Of a stretch of 8,143 bases of DNA, positions 1 through 6,310 are shown in pieces; the first letter of the stretch is position 1, and every line of letters starts with the position of its first letter. The stretch is from assembly GCA_036338435.1 (NCBI GenBank), contig JAYZCG010000008.1, forward strand, positions 1 to 8,143. The letters are read 5' to 3'. A program made the translations under genes and the position numbers. The notes under the pieces were generated by a model. It searched no databases, was not told the origin of the DNA, and worked only from the letters and a program-made list of their open reading frames with translations. This stretch comes from JAPYTY01 sp036338435. Lineage in GTDB: Bacteria > Acidobacteriota > UBA6911 > RPQK01 > JADFOI01.

Positions 1-32
1 GGTAGTCTTGCATTTTGAAGACTTCGACAGGT

Positions 33-764
33 TTATACTGCAAGTTTTTCTTTGAGCCTTCGGATTCTGTCATCGGTGGCGGGATGAGTTTTGAAGAAGG
101 TCAGCCACTCGGGCAGATCTTCCGTCTTCTTAGCTCTGTCAAGAAAAGTGACGAGACCCATGGGCGAATAATTAGATCTGGAGAGCAGTTGCAGAGCGAA
201 ATCATCTGCCTCCAGTTCGGATTTTCTACTAATGCCGAGGTTAGCCAAATGCTCCAGCATCAGGACATTGTTGGCAGATCCCCGGGTGACAATTGAAAGG
301 AGGGATTTAAGGGCTTCAGTACGGTTTTTTTGAATGACGGCATTTCGGGAGTGGCCGAGTTCAACATGACCAATTTCATGAGCCAAAATTCCTGCTAACT
401 CATCCTTGGAGAGATCGGGTAGAGTAAGCAATCCGTCAGTAGTTAGAAGATGAGCACCGGGTAGGGCCATAGCGTTAATTTCCGAAGAGTGGAGCCGGAA
501 AGTCCGGTATTGTTGGAATCGAAACTGAGCTACTCGGAGGAAGTTCTCTAGAATTTCGGTGATGCGCGGATCGTGTTCAGCATTGACTTGCTGAGTCTTG
601 GCAATTTCAGAGAGCCAAGATTTGCCAACTCTAATCTCATCTTCAGGCGTGATGGGTTCGATACCCAAGGACTTCTTGACGCCGAGCAAGCGAAAGGAGC
701 GTGAATAAATCAATGCCGTGACCACCACCACGATCAGTAAAACTTCACGCCAACCTAAAGTCAT
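33..764 (-). CDS. Membrane-anchored M48 family zinc metalloprotease
   Basis: This is a 243-residue peptidase of the M48 (HtpX/Ste24/BepA-like) group. Residues about 7-20 form one strongly hydrophobic segment, best read as an N-terminal membrane anchor, or possibly an uncleaved signal. The catalytic motif HEIGH is at 129-133 (zinc ligands H129 and H133, general base E130). The third ligand is expected at E183 in the SELEAD motif (182-187), as in other M48 enzymes. A conserved HP followed by R (H227, P228, R233, in THPATDDRI) closes the domain. All catalytic residues are present, so it should be active. It lacks the several membrane spans of HtpX and the TPR tail of BepA, so it is a minimal M48 protease, probably cleaving damaged envelope proteins; the substrate is unknown. 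The ATG start has no Shine-Dalgarno sequence, but a TAGAAT box ends 6 nt before it, which suggests a leaderless transcript. It is divergent from moaA. Confidence 0.9.
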   Translation of the reverse strand: MTLGWREVLLIVVVVTALIYSRSFRLLGVKKSLGIEPITPEDEIRVGKSWLSEIAKTQQVNAEHDPRITEILENFLRVAQFRFQQYRTFRLHSSEINAMALPGAHLLTTDGLLTLPDLSKDELAGILAHEIGHVELGHSRNAVIQKNRTEALKSLLSIVTRGSANNVLMLEHLANLGISRKSELEADDFALQLLSRSNYSPMGLVTFLDRAKKTEDLPEWLTFFKTHPATDDRIRRLKEKLAV

Positions 765-770
765 GACTTC

Positions 771-800
771 ATTCTACAGGTATCCCTGGTGTAGAACCAA
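771..800 (-). promoter_or_regulatory. Putative promoter of the M48 protease gene
   Basis: Read on the minus strand, TTGGTT (795-800) and TAGAAT (771-776) are separated by 18 nt. Six nucleotides (GAAGTC) then separate the -10 box from the ATG at 764. A start point about 7 nt after the box would fall on the start codon, giving a leaderless mRNA. This is inferred from motif spacing only. Confidence 0.45.
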
Positions 801-855
801 AAGGCTTATTTTCGAGTTGTTTAAACTCTTGATTCATCAATGAGGACAAACAAGT

Positions 856-867
856 TATACTGAGCCG
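856..867 (+). promoter_or_regulatory. Putative -10 box of moaA, leaderless layout
   Basis: TATACT (856-861) lies exactly 6 nt before the moaA ATG at 868, the same layout as upstream of the divergent protease gene. No convincing -35 box sits at 16-18 nt; TTGATT (829-834) is 21 nt away. There is no Shine-Dalgarno sequence at normal distance: GAGGAC at 842-847 is about 20 nt from the ATG. A leaderless transcript is the simplest reading. Confidence 0.4.
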
Positions 868-1878
868 ATGAGTGGCAACATCACGGATCAATTTAATCGG
901 CCCGTACACGATCTGCGCATTTCTGTGACCGACCGTTGCAACTTCCGTTGTAGCTATTGCATGCCAATCGATATGTTTGGTCACGATCACCAATTCTTGG
1001 GCCGGGAGGAGCTGCTCAATTTTGAAGAGATCAATCGGTTGACACGAATCTTTGTAAAGCATGGCGTCAATAAGGTTCGTTTGACCGGGGGAGAACCTCT
1101 GCTGCGCCGGGAGTTAGAAAAGTTGATAGAGATGCTTGCCTCCATTACCAATATAAACTTAACACTGACTACCAATGGTTCTTTTTTAACTAGCAAGGCA
1201 CAGCAGCTCAAAGAGGCTGGACTTGAACGTATTACTATTAGCCTAGACTCCTTGGATGAAGCAATATTTGCCGCCATGAATGATGTAGAGTTTCCGGTAA
1301 CGAAGGTTCTCGATGGAATATCGGCAGCTGAATCCGCTGGGTTGATTCCCATTAAGATCAATATGGTTGTTAAACGCGGGGTTAACGACACAAGTATCTT
1401 ACCAATGGCCCAATACTTCAGAGAGAGAGGTCATATCCTACGGTTCATTGAATATATGGATGTTGGTTCGACCAATGGGTGGCGTTTAGATGAAGTAGTG
1501 CCTGCTGCAGAGATTCTTAAAATAGTTGATGCTGAGTTGCCCCTTGAACCGATGGAGCCAAACTATCGGGGTGAGGTGGCTAAGAGATGGAGGTATAAGG
1601 ATGGAAGCGGGGAGATAGGTGTTGTTGCTTCTGTGACTCAACCATTTTGCGGTGATTGTGCTCGTGCACGACTTTCAGCTGACGGTCTTCTCTATACTTG
1701 CTTGTTTGCATCGGCGGGACATAACTTGCGAGGGCTACTTCGTGGTGGCAGTAGTGATGAGGAAATGTCATTGCTACTGAGCACGATTTGGAAAGCTCGT
1801 ACCGATCGGTATTCTGAGATTCGCTTATCAAATACCACCGACCTTCCTAAGATCGAAATGTCCTATATTGGGGGCTGA
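868..1878 (+). CDS. moaA: GTP 3',8-cyclase MoaA (molybdenum cofactor biosynthesis)
   Basis: This is a radical-SAM enzyme that, in this family, converts GTP to 3',8-cyclo-7,8-dihydro-GTP. MoaC then turns that product into cyclic pyranopterin monophosphate, the first intermediate of molybdenum cofactor synthesis. At 336 residues it is a normal family length. The N-terminal cluster motif CNFRCSYC gives C24, C28 and C31. The SAM-binding GGEP is at 74-77. The second 4Fe-4S cluster, which holds GTP, is supplied by C261, C264 and C278, with the GTP-contacting RxR at R266/R268. The C-terminal GG, needed for activity in MoaA, is present. Every key residue is intact, so I expect an active enzyme. The sequence most resembles beta/gammaproteobacterial MoaA. 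No other molybdenum cofactor gene is in the window, so moaA stands apart from its pathway here. It faces the next gene tail to tail. Confidence 0.97.
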   Translation: MSGNITDQFNRPVHDLRISVTDRCNFRCSYCMPIDMFGHDHQFLGREELLNFEEINRLTRIFVKHGVNKVRLTGGEPLLRRELEKLIEMLASITNINLTLTTNGSFLTSKAQQLKEAGLERITISLDSLDEAIFAAMNDVEFPVTKVLDGISAAESAGLIPIKINMVVKRGVNDTSILPMAQYFRERGHILRFIEYMDVGSTNGWRLDEVVPAAEILKIVDAELPLEPMEPNYRGEVAKRWRYKDGSGEIGVVASVTQPFCGDCARARLSADGLLYTCLFASAGHNLRGLLRGGSSDEEMSLLLSTIWKARTDRYSEIRLSNTTDLPKIEMSYIGG

Positions 1879-1890
1879 TTTTAGATTTTT

Positions 1891-1929
1891 AGTGACAACT
1901 TTTGATCACTCACACTTTCAAACCGAAAG
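1891..1929. other. Two small hairpins between convergent genes
   Basis: The 95 bp gap between moaA and the convergent gene contains AGTGACAA / TTG(A)TCACT (1891-1910, one bulged base, 3-nt loop) and CTTTC / GAAAG (1915-1929, 5-nt loop). They may stabilise or end transcripts from both sides. Neither is followed by a T-run on the relevant strand, so they are not standard intrinsic terminators. Confidence 0.25.
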
Positions 1930-1973
1930 GGCACCCACAGAGCGGCCACGATAACCATCTAACCCAGAGTTTA

Positions 1974-2477
1974 CTAGCTGGCAGGCAGCGGGAATACTCG
2001 TGCAAGAGAAGAACTCTCAAAAGGGATTTCAAACTCGCCAGATCGTAATTGAGCCATGTCGTTGATGAGGGGTTGGAAGATAGGGGTCTTAACGGAGATT
2101 GTCCTCGATTCGATCAAATCTCGAAACTTGAGTTGCTCAACCGCTTGGATTGTTCCTTCCCGGTTGCGGAAAAAGAGGAGGCCGCCCTTAAGTCCATTCA
2201 GTCCGTGAAAAGATCGAAAGCCTTTAAAATTCTGCACTAAGCTGTCGATGGAGCAACCCGAAATACCTTCTGGGCAATGTGCGGCTACTACTACGAAATG
2301 ATGAAAGAAAATATCGAAAACACCGCTAACAGGAGCCTCATGGGAAACCCATTTTTGAATAAAGAGTCCAAGTCCTTGTCGAATGATTTGCTCTCCGCTA
2401 CCATCTAACGCTTGCTCGAAGGGATAGATCCATACGCGGGCATCATCAGGTAAGCCTACAAATGCGTCCAAGTTCAT
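1974..2477 (-). CDS. Conserved hypothetical protein, family often mislabelled 'ABC transporter ATPase'
   Basis: This is a 167-residue soluble protein of unknown function. I recognise the family from Bacteroidetes genomes by three marks: an N-terminal DARVWIYPFEQAL segment, a central SGCSIDSLVQ segment (about residues 73-83), and a C-terminal SSLARVFP segment. Members there often carry the label 'ABC transporter ATPase', but no Walker A P-loop or ABC signature is visible, so the label should not be copied. The invariant-looking GCSIDS, with its cysteine, serine and aspartate, suggests a structural or catalytic core; I will not guess the activity. No membrane segment or signal peptide is seen. 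I chose the ATG at 2477 because family members begin close to the LPDDARVWIY segment. A TTG at 2498 would add 7 residues. There is no clear Shine-Dalgarno sequence; an extended -10-like TGGTATAAG ends 9 nt before the ATG. Confidence 0.75.
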   Translation of the reverse strand: MNLDAFVGLPDDARVWIYPFEQALDGSGEQIIRQGLGLFIQKWVSHEAPVSGVFDIFFHHFVVVAAHCPEGISGCSIDSLVQNFKGFRSFHGLNGLKGGLLFFRNREGTIQAVEQLKFRDLIESRTISVKTPIFQPLINDMAQLRSGEFEIPFESSSLARVFPLPAS

Positions 2478-2486
2478 CTTGAACGT

Positions 2487-2495
2487 CTTATACCA
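2487..2495 (-). promoter_or_regulatory. Putative extended -10 box of the GCSIDS-family gene
   Basis: On the minus strand the sequence reads TGG TATAAG, a TGn extended -10 with a 5/6 match to TATAAT, ending 9 nt before the ATG at 2477. A start point 6-7 nt on would leave a leader of only 2-3 nt. No good -35 box is seen. An AT-rich stretch just upstream (TTTTATATTTTT) offers another possible -10. Confidence 0.3.
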
Positions 2496-2614
2496 CAAAA
2501 ATATAAAAGTGCGTAAAATGCGAAGCTTTGACAGAATGAGTTGCTCATAGAGGAACTCCTATTTAAGATAACCGGGTGACGGAGTCAAAGCATACAATGA
2601 CAACCTCAGCGATC

Positions 2615-2630
2615 GGGCCTCTAAAGGCCC
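2615..2630. other. Perfect 6-bp inverted repeat upstream of the tandem YjbQ gene
   Basis: GGGCCT (2615-2620) and AGGCCC (2625-2630) pair perfectly around a 4-nt loop (CTAA), starting 61 nt and ending 45 nt before the ATG at 2676. If transcribed it forms a GC-rich hairpin in the leader; if not, it could be an operator. No T-run follows, so it is not an intrinsic terminator. The 198 bp divergent gap 2478-2675 otherwise shows only weak promoter-like AT-rich motifs. Confidence 0.35.
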
Positions 2631-2675
2631 CTAAATACTCTGATATGAATATTCTGTCGTTCTGAAGGACAACTT

Positions 2676-3737
2676 ATGGAATCTGCAAAGGCGATCGATC
2701 TATCACTTACCCCCAAGTCCAGGTTTGATGTTATCAATGTTACGGAGCAAATAAGAAGACAATTTGGAAACCTACTAACAGAGTACAGAAAGGTTCTTTA
2801 TTATTCGTATCACACAACAGCTGGCTATTTTGATCGTAACTTATGCGCTCGACTGAATCATGATTGTGAATCGCTGCGGGCCTATGTAAGGGTTTTCCAA
2901 AACATTTTTCCTGCGAATGCTGATTATCAGCACGATCATTTGGAGCAGCGTAGCGAGTTGAGTGAGGAGCAACGCTTTCAGGAGCCTCGTAATGCCGACT
3001 CCCATCTAACCTTCATTGGTTCTGGACTGACGAATTGCGCAACCTATGCCCCAAAAACTCCAGTTTATTTCATAGACTTGGATGGTGTGTATGATGAGAC
3101 GACACGAGAGCGTCGTACTACAGTTATCGGGTTCAACCAAGAAGAAGTTGTAGCTACGGTTCCCTTGGAAGTTCCTGTCTCGGGGCACTCAGTCGATTCG
3201 GTCAATCTAAAGGATGCCCGCCTGGGACTCTACGATCAGCTCCAAGAACTACTAGAACACCACGGAATCATTAAAGGACGAATTGACTTGTGCCTAACTC
3301 CAGACGAACATTATGCTGGCTTGACCGTCAATGAGTTTGAAACATACCTGATGCGACATGATCTGGTCGAAGTGTTAAGGAATCCCCTCCGTTTCATGGC
3401 TGAAAAGGGAAAACACATGTTGAGCGACCCTCGAGCCATTCCCACGAAGGCTCGCGACTATGCAAAATACGATCTGGTTCATGTAGTGAATGAATTTCTG
3501 GATGATATGGGTCTAAGCGAGTCTCTTTTTGAGCGAGTTATAAACAAGTTTTTGGCAATGCCAGCAGAACGGTTTTTACAAATGAAACGGTCGGTGAGCT
3601 TGCCGATTTCTGATCGCAACAAGAAGGGGGGTGGTACTATCCTTCAGGGGCTTTACCAGAGTCCAATTCTAGTGCAGTGGAAAAAATCGGAGAGTCACAC
3701 ACGTCATCTTGATGCCACCATTGTTCGTTTCGAGTAA
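2676..3737 (+). CDS. Tandem YjbQ/UPF0047-like two-domain protein
   Basis: This 353-residue protein is far longer than YjbQ/UPF0047 proteins (about 130-140 residues). Residues about 13-155 match YjbQ: the HTT motif (46-48), then NHDCESL in place of RHDMER, FPANADYQHDH (78-88) like the family's VPDNxxYxHD, a conserved SH (109-110), and a closing strand ending TRERRTTVIGF. Residues about 183-353 read as a second, diverged copy: HYAGLTVNE (212-220) and RHD (227-229) match HTSASLTLNE...RHD of E. coli YjbQ, and SVSLPI...GTILQGLY matches SLVLPV...GTWQGIW. The second copy has lost the YxHD segment and carries a helical insertion (about 236-300). YjbQ itself is poorly defined; a weak thiamine-phosphate synthase activity has been reported, so I assign no function. 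It is cytoplasmic, with no signal or membrane segment. The ATG has a good Shine-Dalgarno, AAGGA (2665-2669), 6 nt upstream, the only clear one among these genes. Confidence 0.8.
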   Translation: MESAKAIDLSLTPKSRFDVINVTEQIRRQFGNLLTEYRKVLYYSYHTTAGYFDRNLCARLNHDCESLRAYVRVFQNIFPANADYQHDHLEQRSELSEEQRFQEPRNADSHLTFIGSGLTNCATYAPKTPVYFIDLDGVYDETTRERRTTVIGFNQEEVVATVPLEVPVSGHSVDSVNLKDARLGLYDQLQELLEHHGIIKGRIDLCLTPDEHYAGLTVNEFETYLMRHDLVEVLRNPLRFMAEKGKHMLSDPRAIPTKARDYAKYDLVHVVNEFLDDMGLSESLFERVINKFLAMPAERFLQMKRSVSLPISDRNKKGGGTILQGLYQSPILVQWKKSESHTRHLDATIVRFE

Positions 3738-3753
3738 TAGCTAATAGCGTTTA

Positions 3754-3765
3754 TAAATTTTTAAG
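3754..3765 (+). promoter_or_regulatory. Putative -10 box before the Nudix gene
   Basis: TAAATT (3754-3759; overlapping TATAAA 3752-3757) sits exactly 6 nt before the ATG at 3766, the spacing also seen before moaA, the protease and the glycosyltransferase. That ATG opens only a 10-codon frame that stops at 3796-3798, across the TTG chosen as start of the Nudix gene. No -35 match was found. Confidence 0.3.
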
Positions 3766-3794
3766 ATGAACCAGAATTTAATGATCTCAAAACA

Positions 3795-4412
3795 TTGAAA
3801 AAGAAGACGATTTCCGAGCTTCGGGATGCACAGGTTCTGATAGTGGTGGACGATGAAGACAATTTTATCGAGTACGCATCGCGTCGTATTTGCCACCAGG
3901 GTCAAGGGCTTCGCCACCGGGCTGTTGCACTTTTCATTTATAATTCTGGAGAAGATATCCTGCTTCAAAAGAGAAAAAATGAGCTTTTTAATGGCTTATG
4001 GGATCTGGCAGGAGCAACCCATCCTCTTCATCGAGGGGATGTAGATGAGAGCTATTTGCAAAGTGCCCTTCGCTGTTCAAAGGATGAGTGGGGTGTCGCC
4101 TGGCAATTAAACCGGGTGTTGTCGTTTACTTACTTTGCGCCAGATGGGCAGTATTGTGAGAATGAGTACTGCGTGCTTTTTGCAGCAAAACATGATGACA
4201 AGTTAGCTCCCAATTCAGATCATATCTATGAGTTTAAATGGATTGTATGGGCAGAGCTCCAAAGTGAGTTGAAGAGAGAACCCGAGCGGTTTACCCCCTG
4301 GCTCAAGGTGGCTGTCGATTTAATAAACCATCGCGTGTTAAACGGAGGTGACCAAATCCATCAGAGCCTTTCTCAGTTGACCAGTTTGCAGGACAGTTCT
4401 GGGGAAACATAG
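3795..4412 (+). CDS. IDI-like Nudix protein lacking the catalytic cysteine
   Basis: This 205-residue protein aligns throughout with type 1 isopentenyl-diphosphate isomerase (IDI), the Nudix-fold enzyme that interconverts IPP and DMAPP. The metal-binding pattern is complete: H34 and H41 (H-x6-H, as H25/H32 in E. coli), H76 (H69), E98 at the Nudix glutamate (DEWGV), and E122/E124 in CENEYC (E114/E116). FTPWL (167-171) matches the FSPWM near the family's C-terminus. However, the family's NSVCGHP, which carries catalytic Cys67, is here LAGATHP, placing A74 at the cysteine. Normal isomerase activity is therefore doubtful; it may be a hydrolase on a related substrate or a non-catalytic homologue. 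TTG at 3795 is the only usual start codon in this frame after the TAA at 3762; an ATG at 3766 is in another frame, so the start is uncertain. There is no Shine-Dalgarno. It lies 57 nt after the YjbQ-like gene. Confidence 0.8.
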   Translation: MKKKTISELRDAQVLIVVDDEDNFIEYASRRICHQGQGLRHRAVALFIYNSGEDILLQKRKNELFNGLWDLAGATHPLHRGDVDESYLQSALRCSKDEWGVAWQLNRVLSFTYFAPDGQYCENEYCVLFAAKHDDKLAPNSDHIYEFKWIVWAELQSELKREPERFTPWLKVAVDLINHRVLNGGDQIHQSLSQLTSLQDSSGET

Positions 4413-4433
4413 AACTCTATGCTTTTATATTTT
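4408..4433 (+). terminator. Weak intrinsic terminator of the Nudix gene
   Basis: CATAGA (4408-4413) and TCTATG (4416-4421) form an AT-rich hairpin that includes the TAG stop codon. It is followed by a T-rich tail (CTTTTATATTTT). The short, AT-rich stem makes this a plausible but weak terminator, in a convergent setting with the tRNA gene. Confidence 0.4.
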
Positions 4434-4485
4434 CTTTTCGTATCCCAATTAGAGTATTTCGAATATTCTACCGGCAGATAGAGAA

Positions 4486-4560
<75 letters not shown>

Positions 4561-4576
4561 TCATTTCTTGAAAATC

Positions 4577-4606
4577 ATCATAGGATCGCCCTCTTGGATT
4601 TGTCAA
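4577..4606 (-). promoter_or_regulatory. Sigma-70-type promoter of tRNA-Gly
   Basis: On the minus strand, a perfect TTGACA (4601-4606) and TATGAT (4577-4582, 5/6 match to TATAAT) are separated by 18 nt. The predicted start near 4570 gives a leader of about 10 nt before the tRNA. It is the best promoter in the window and shows that the organism uses standard housekeeping sigma boxes. The rest of the gap to cysS (4607-4754) shows nothing I can support. Confidence 0.7.
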
Positions 4607-4754
4607 ATTTGGTGTATCCCTTTGTGTTCTTGAAGCTAGTTTGTTTTGGTGCACGAGGCAACCCTGGCCTTCGAATAGGAGTAGGGCAATGGGTGGGTCA
4701 CATATCCTTAGCAATCAGTAACTAATGAGGCCAGTATTCGATCTAACAGGAAGG

Positions 4755-6155
4755 TCAATTGGTTTCTTTCCACCGTGTTCCAGTCTTCGTGTCTTCAAGG
4801 GTAATGCCTTTCTCTAGCAGAATATTGCGGATCTCATCGGCTTTTTGAAAGTTGTGTTGTTGACGTGCTTCTTCCCGTTGTTGAATCAATTGGCTAATTT
4901 CTTCGTCGGCAACGGGATGTTTGTGAGTTTCAAAAAATGCGAAGATTTGATTAGCCTCATCAAAGAACTGGATGATGTGATCCCTATTGATTGCACCAAC
5001 ATCCTGTCGGTCCAATAGAATATTGGTACTACGAATTAACTCAAACAAAGAGCCCAGGGCAATGGAGGTGTTTAGATCGTTGTCCAGTCCCGCCAGAAAA
5101 TCTTCACGCTTCTGAAACACCTGTTTTGTCAAAGCGGTGTTCTCAGGGCTACCATCCTGAACGTCATTTATACGTAGGAGAAACTCCTTAATTCTGCTTA
5201 GTGCCGCTCCAGCTTGGCTTACCCCTTCGAAGGTGAAATTTAATTGCTTGCGATAGTGTACTGATTGAAGTAAATATCTTATTGCCAGAGGATCATATCC
5301 CTGTTCGATTAAGTCCCTGAGTGTATATTGATTGCCCCGTGATTTAGACATTTTTTCACCCTCGACTTGCAAGAATTCAGAATGAATCCAATGCTGGACA
5401 AAGGGACGTCCAGTAGACGCTTCACTTTGGGCAATTTCATTTTCATGATGTGGAAATACAAGATCTACCCCTCCACAGTGGAGATCAAAGCTCTCTCCTA
5501 GGTACTTCATGCTCATAGCAGAGCATTCTAGATGCCACCCAGGCCGTCCTACCCCTAAGGAAGTTTCCCAGGAGGCTTCTCCTTCCTCCTTCTTGGCTTT
5601 CCAAACAACAAAGTCCCGGGGGTTTTCCTTGGTGTATTCGTCGGCATCGGTGGGGTCAGTAATTTGGGATCCAGACAAGTCCACTCGGGACAGTTTTCCG
5701 TAGCCAGGAAAGCTACTGATACGATAGTAGGTCGAACCACCACTTTGATAGGTGTGGCCCCCTTTCTTGAGCTTCGCAACCAGTTGGATCATTTCCTCAA
5801 TGTGATCGGTAGCGAAGGGAGTCAAATCGGGCTTCTCTATTCCCAGCTTTTCCATGTCTTCAAAGAAAGCCTCTACATAAGGTTTGGTAAACTCCTGAAT
5901 AGATATTCCTGCTTCCAGAGATCCTCTGATAATCTTGTCGTCTACATCGGTAATATTCATGACGTGCTTGAGATGGAAACCTCTGTGCTTAATGTAGCGG
6001 CGAAGCAGATCCTGAAAAACAAAAGTTCTAAAATTACCGATGTGACAGTAATCGTAGACCGTGGGTCCGCACGCATACATTCGTACTGTTTCCCCATCTA
6101 GGGGTTGCAGTTCTTCAAGTTGGGAAGTGAGCGTGTTAGTGAGTCTTAAAGCCAA
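4755..6155 (-). CDS. cysS: Cysteine--tRNA ligase
   Basis: This class I aminoacyl-tRNA synthetase charges tRNA-Cys with cysteine using ATP in the cytoplasm. At 466 residues it is full length. Visible marks are YACGPTVYD (27-35) with zinc ligand C29, the HIGH-type HIGN (38-41), ITDVDDKI (68-75), WHLECSAMS with C211, FPHHENEIAQSEA with H236 and E240, and the KMSKS loop (268-272). The four zinc ligands C29, C211, H236 and E240 that select cysteine over serine are all present. A helical DALR-like C-terminal region follows, and the tail ends GTRWKE, typical of CysS. The start is TTG (6153-6155), the only usual start codon after the in-frame TAG at 6171-6173, and it places the LTNTLT motif close to the N-terminus as in other CysS proteins. 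No Shine-Dalgarno is seen; a TAGAAT box lies 12 nt upstream. Confidence 0.97.
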   Translation of the reverse strand: MALRLTNTLTSQLEELQPLDGETVRMYACGPTVYDYCHIGNFRTFVFQDLLRRYIKHRGFHLKHVMNITDVDDKIIRGSLEAGISIQEFTKPYVEAFFEDMEKLGIEKPDLTPFATDHIEEMIQLVAKLKKGGHTYQSGGSTYYRISSFPGYGKLSRVDLSGSQITDPTDADEYTKENPRDFVVWKAKKEEGEASWETSLGVGRPGWHLECSAMSMKYLGESFDLHCGGVDLVFPHHENEIAQSEASTGRPFVQHWIHSEFLQVEGEKMSKSRGNQYTLRDLIEQGYDPLAIRYLLQSVHYRKQLNFTFEGVSQAGAALSRIKEFLLRINDVQDGSPENTALTKQVFQKREDFLAGLDNDLNTSIALGSLFELIRSTNILLDRQDVGAINRDHIIQFFDEANQIFAFFETHKHPVADEEISQLIQQREEARQQHNFQKADEIRNILLEKGITLEDTKTGTRWKETN

Positions 6156-6167
6156 AACAACACCGGT

Positions 6168-6173
6168 ATTCTA
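6168..6173 (-). promoter_or_regulatory. Putative -10 box of cysS
   Basis: TAGAAT on the minus strand, identical to the box before the M48 protease gene, ends 12 nt before the cysS TTG. Start of transcription 7 nt downstream would leave a 6-nt leader with no room for a Shine-Dalgarno. No -35 match is seen. The rest of the 155 bp gap to the glycosyltransferase gene (6156-6310) holds only a weak GGAC/GTCC inverted repeat near 6222-6235 and no clear terminator. Confidence 0.35.
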
Positions 6174-6310
6174 GCATGCTTTGATCTGCCAGATAGAGGT
6201 GAGCACTTTTGTGGTTTTGGAGGACGTGTTAGTCCGTCGGTCAAAGCGTACTTCATCTTGTGTAGGCCGTTTGTAAAGTGGTCACGATAATGTAGGTCTT
6301 GAATTTCTCT

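Noticed and set aside
1..13. Possible start of a further minus-strand gene (ATG at 13-11, four codons before the window edge)
   Set aside because: Too short to judge; no Shine-Dalgarno and no -10 box at the 6-nt spacing is present.
15..296. Plus-strand open frame of 93 codons antisense to the M48 protease
   Set aside because: The protease frame has all zinc ligands and an anchor segment; the opposite frame has no domain, RBS or promoter support.
987..1391. Minus-strand open frame of about 134 codons inside moaA
   Set aside because: It lies fully within a gene with intact MoaA motifs and its translation shows no recognisable domain.
2528..2533. Perfect TTGACA as a -35 box for the tandem YjbQ gene
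   Set aside because: No -10 match lies 16-18 nt downstream (the sequence there is GAGGAAC), so it is probably chance.
2676..4412. YjbQ-like and IDI-like genes as a new two-gene isoprenoid or thiamine system
   Set aside because: Same strand and a 57 nt gap are the only links; the Nudix gene has its own -10-like box and no pathway partner is nearby, so I did not promote it to a finding.
5664..6101. Plus-strand open frame of 145 codons antisense to cysS
   Set aside because: It lies fully within cysS, whose motifs are complete, and the translation is not protein-like.
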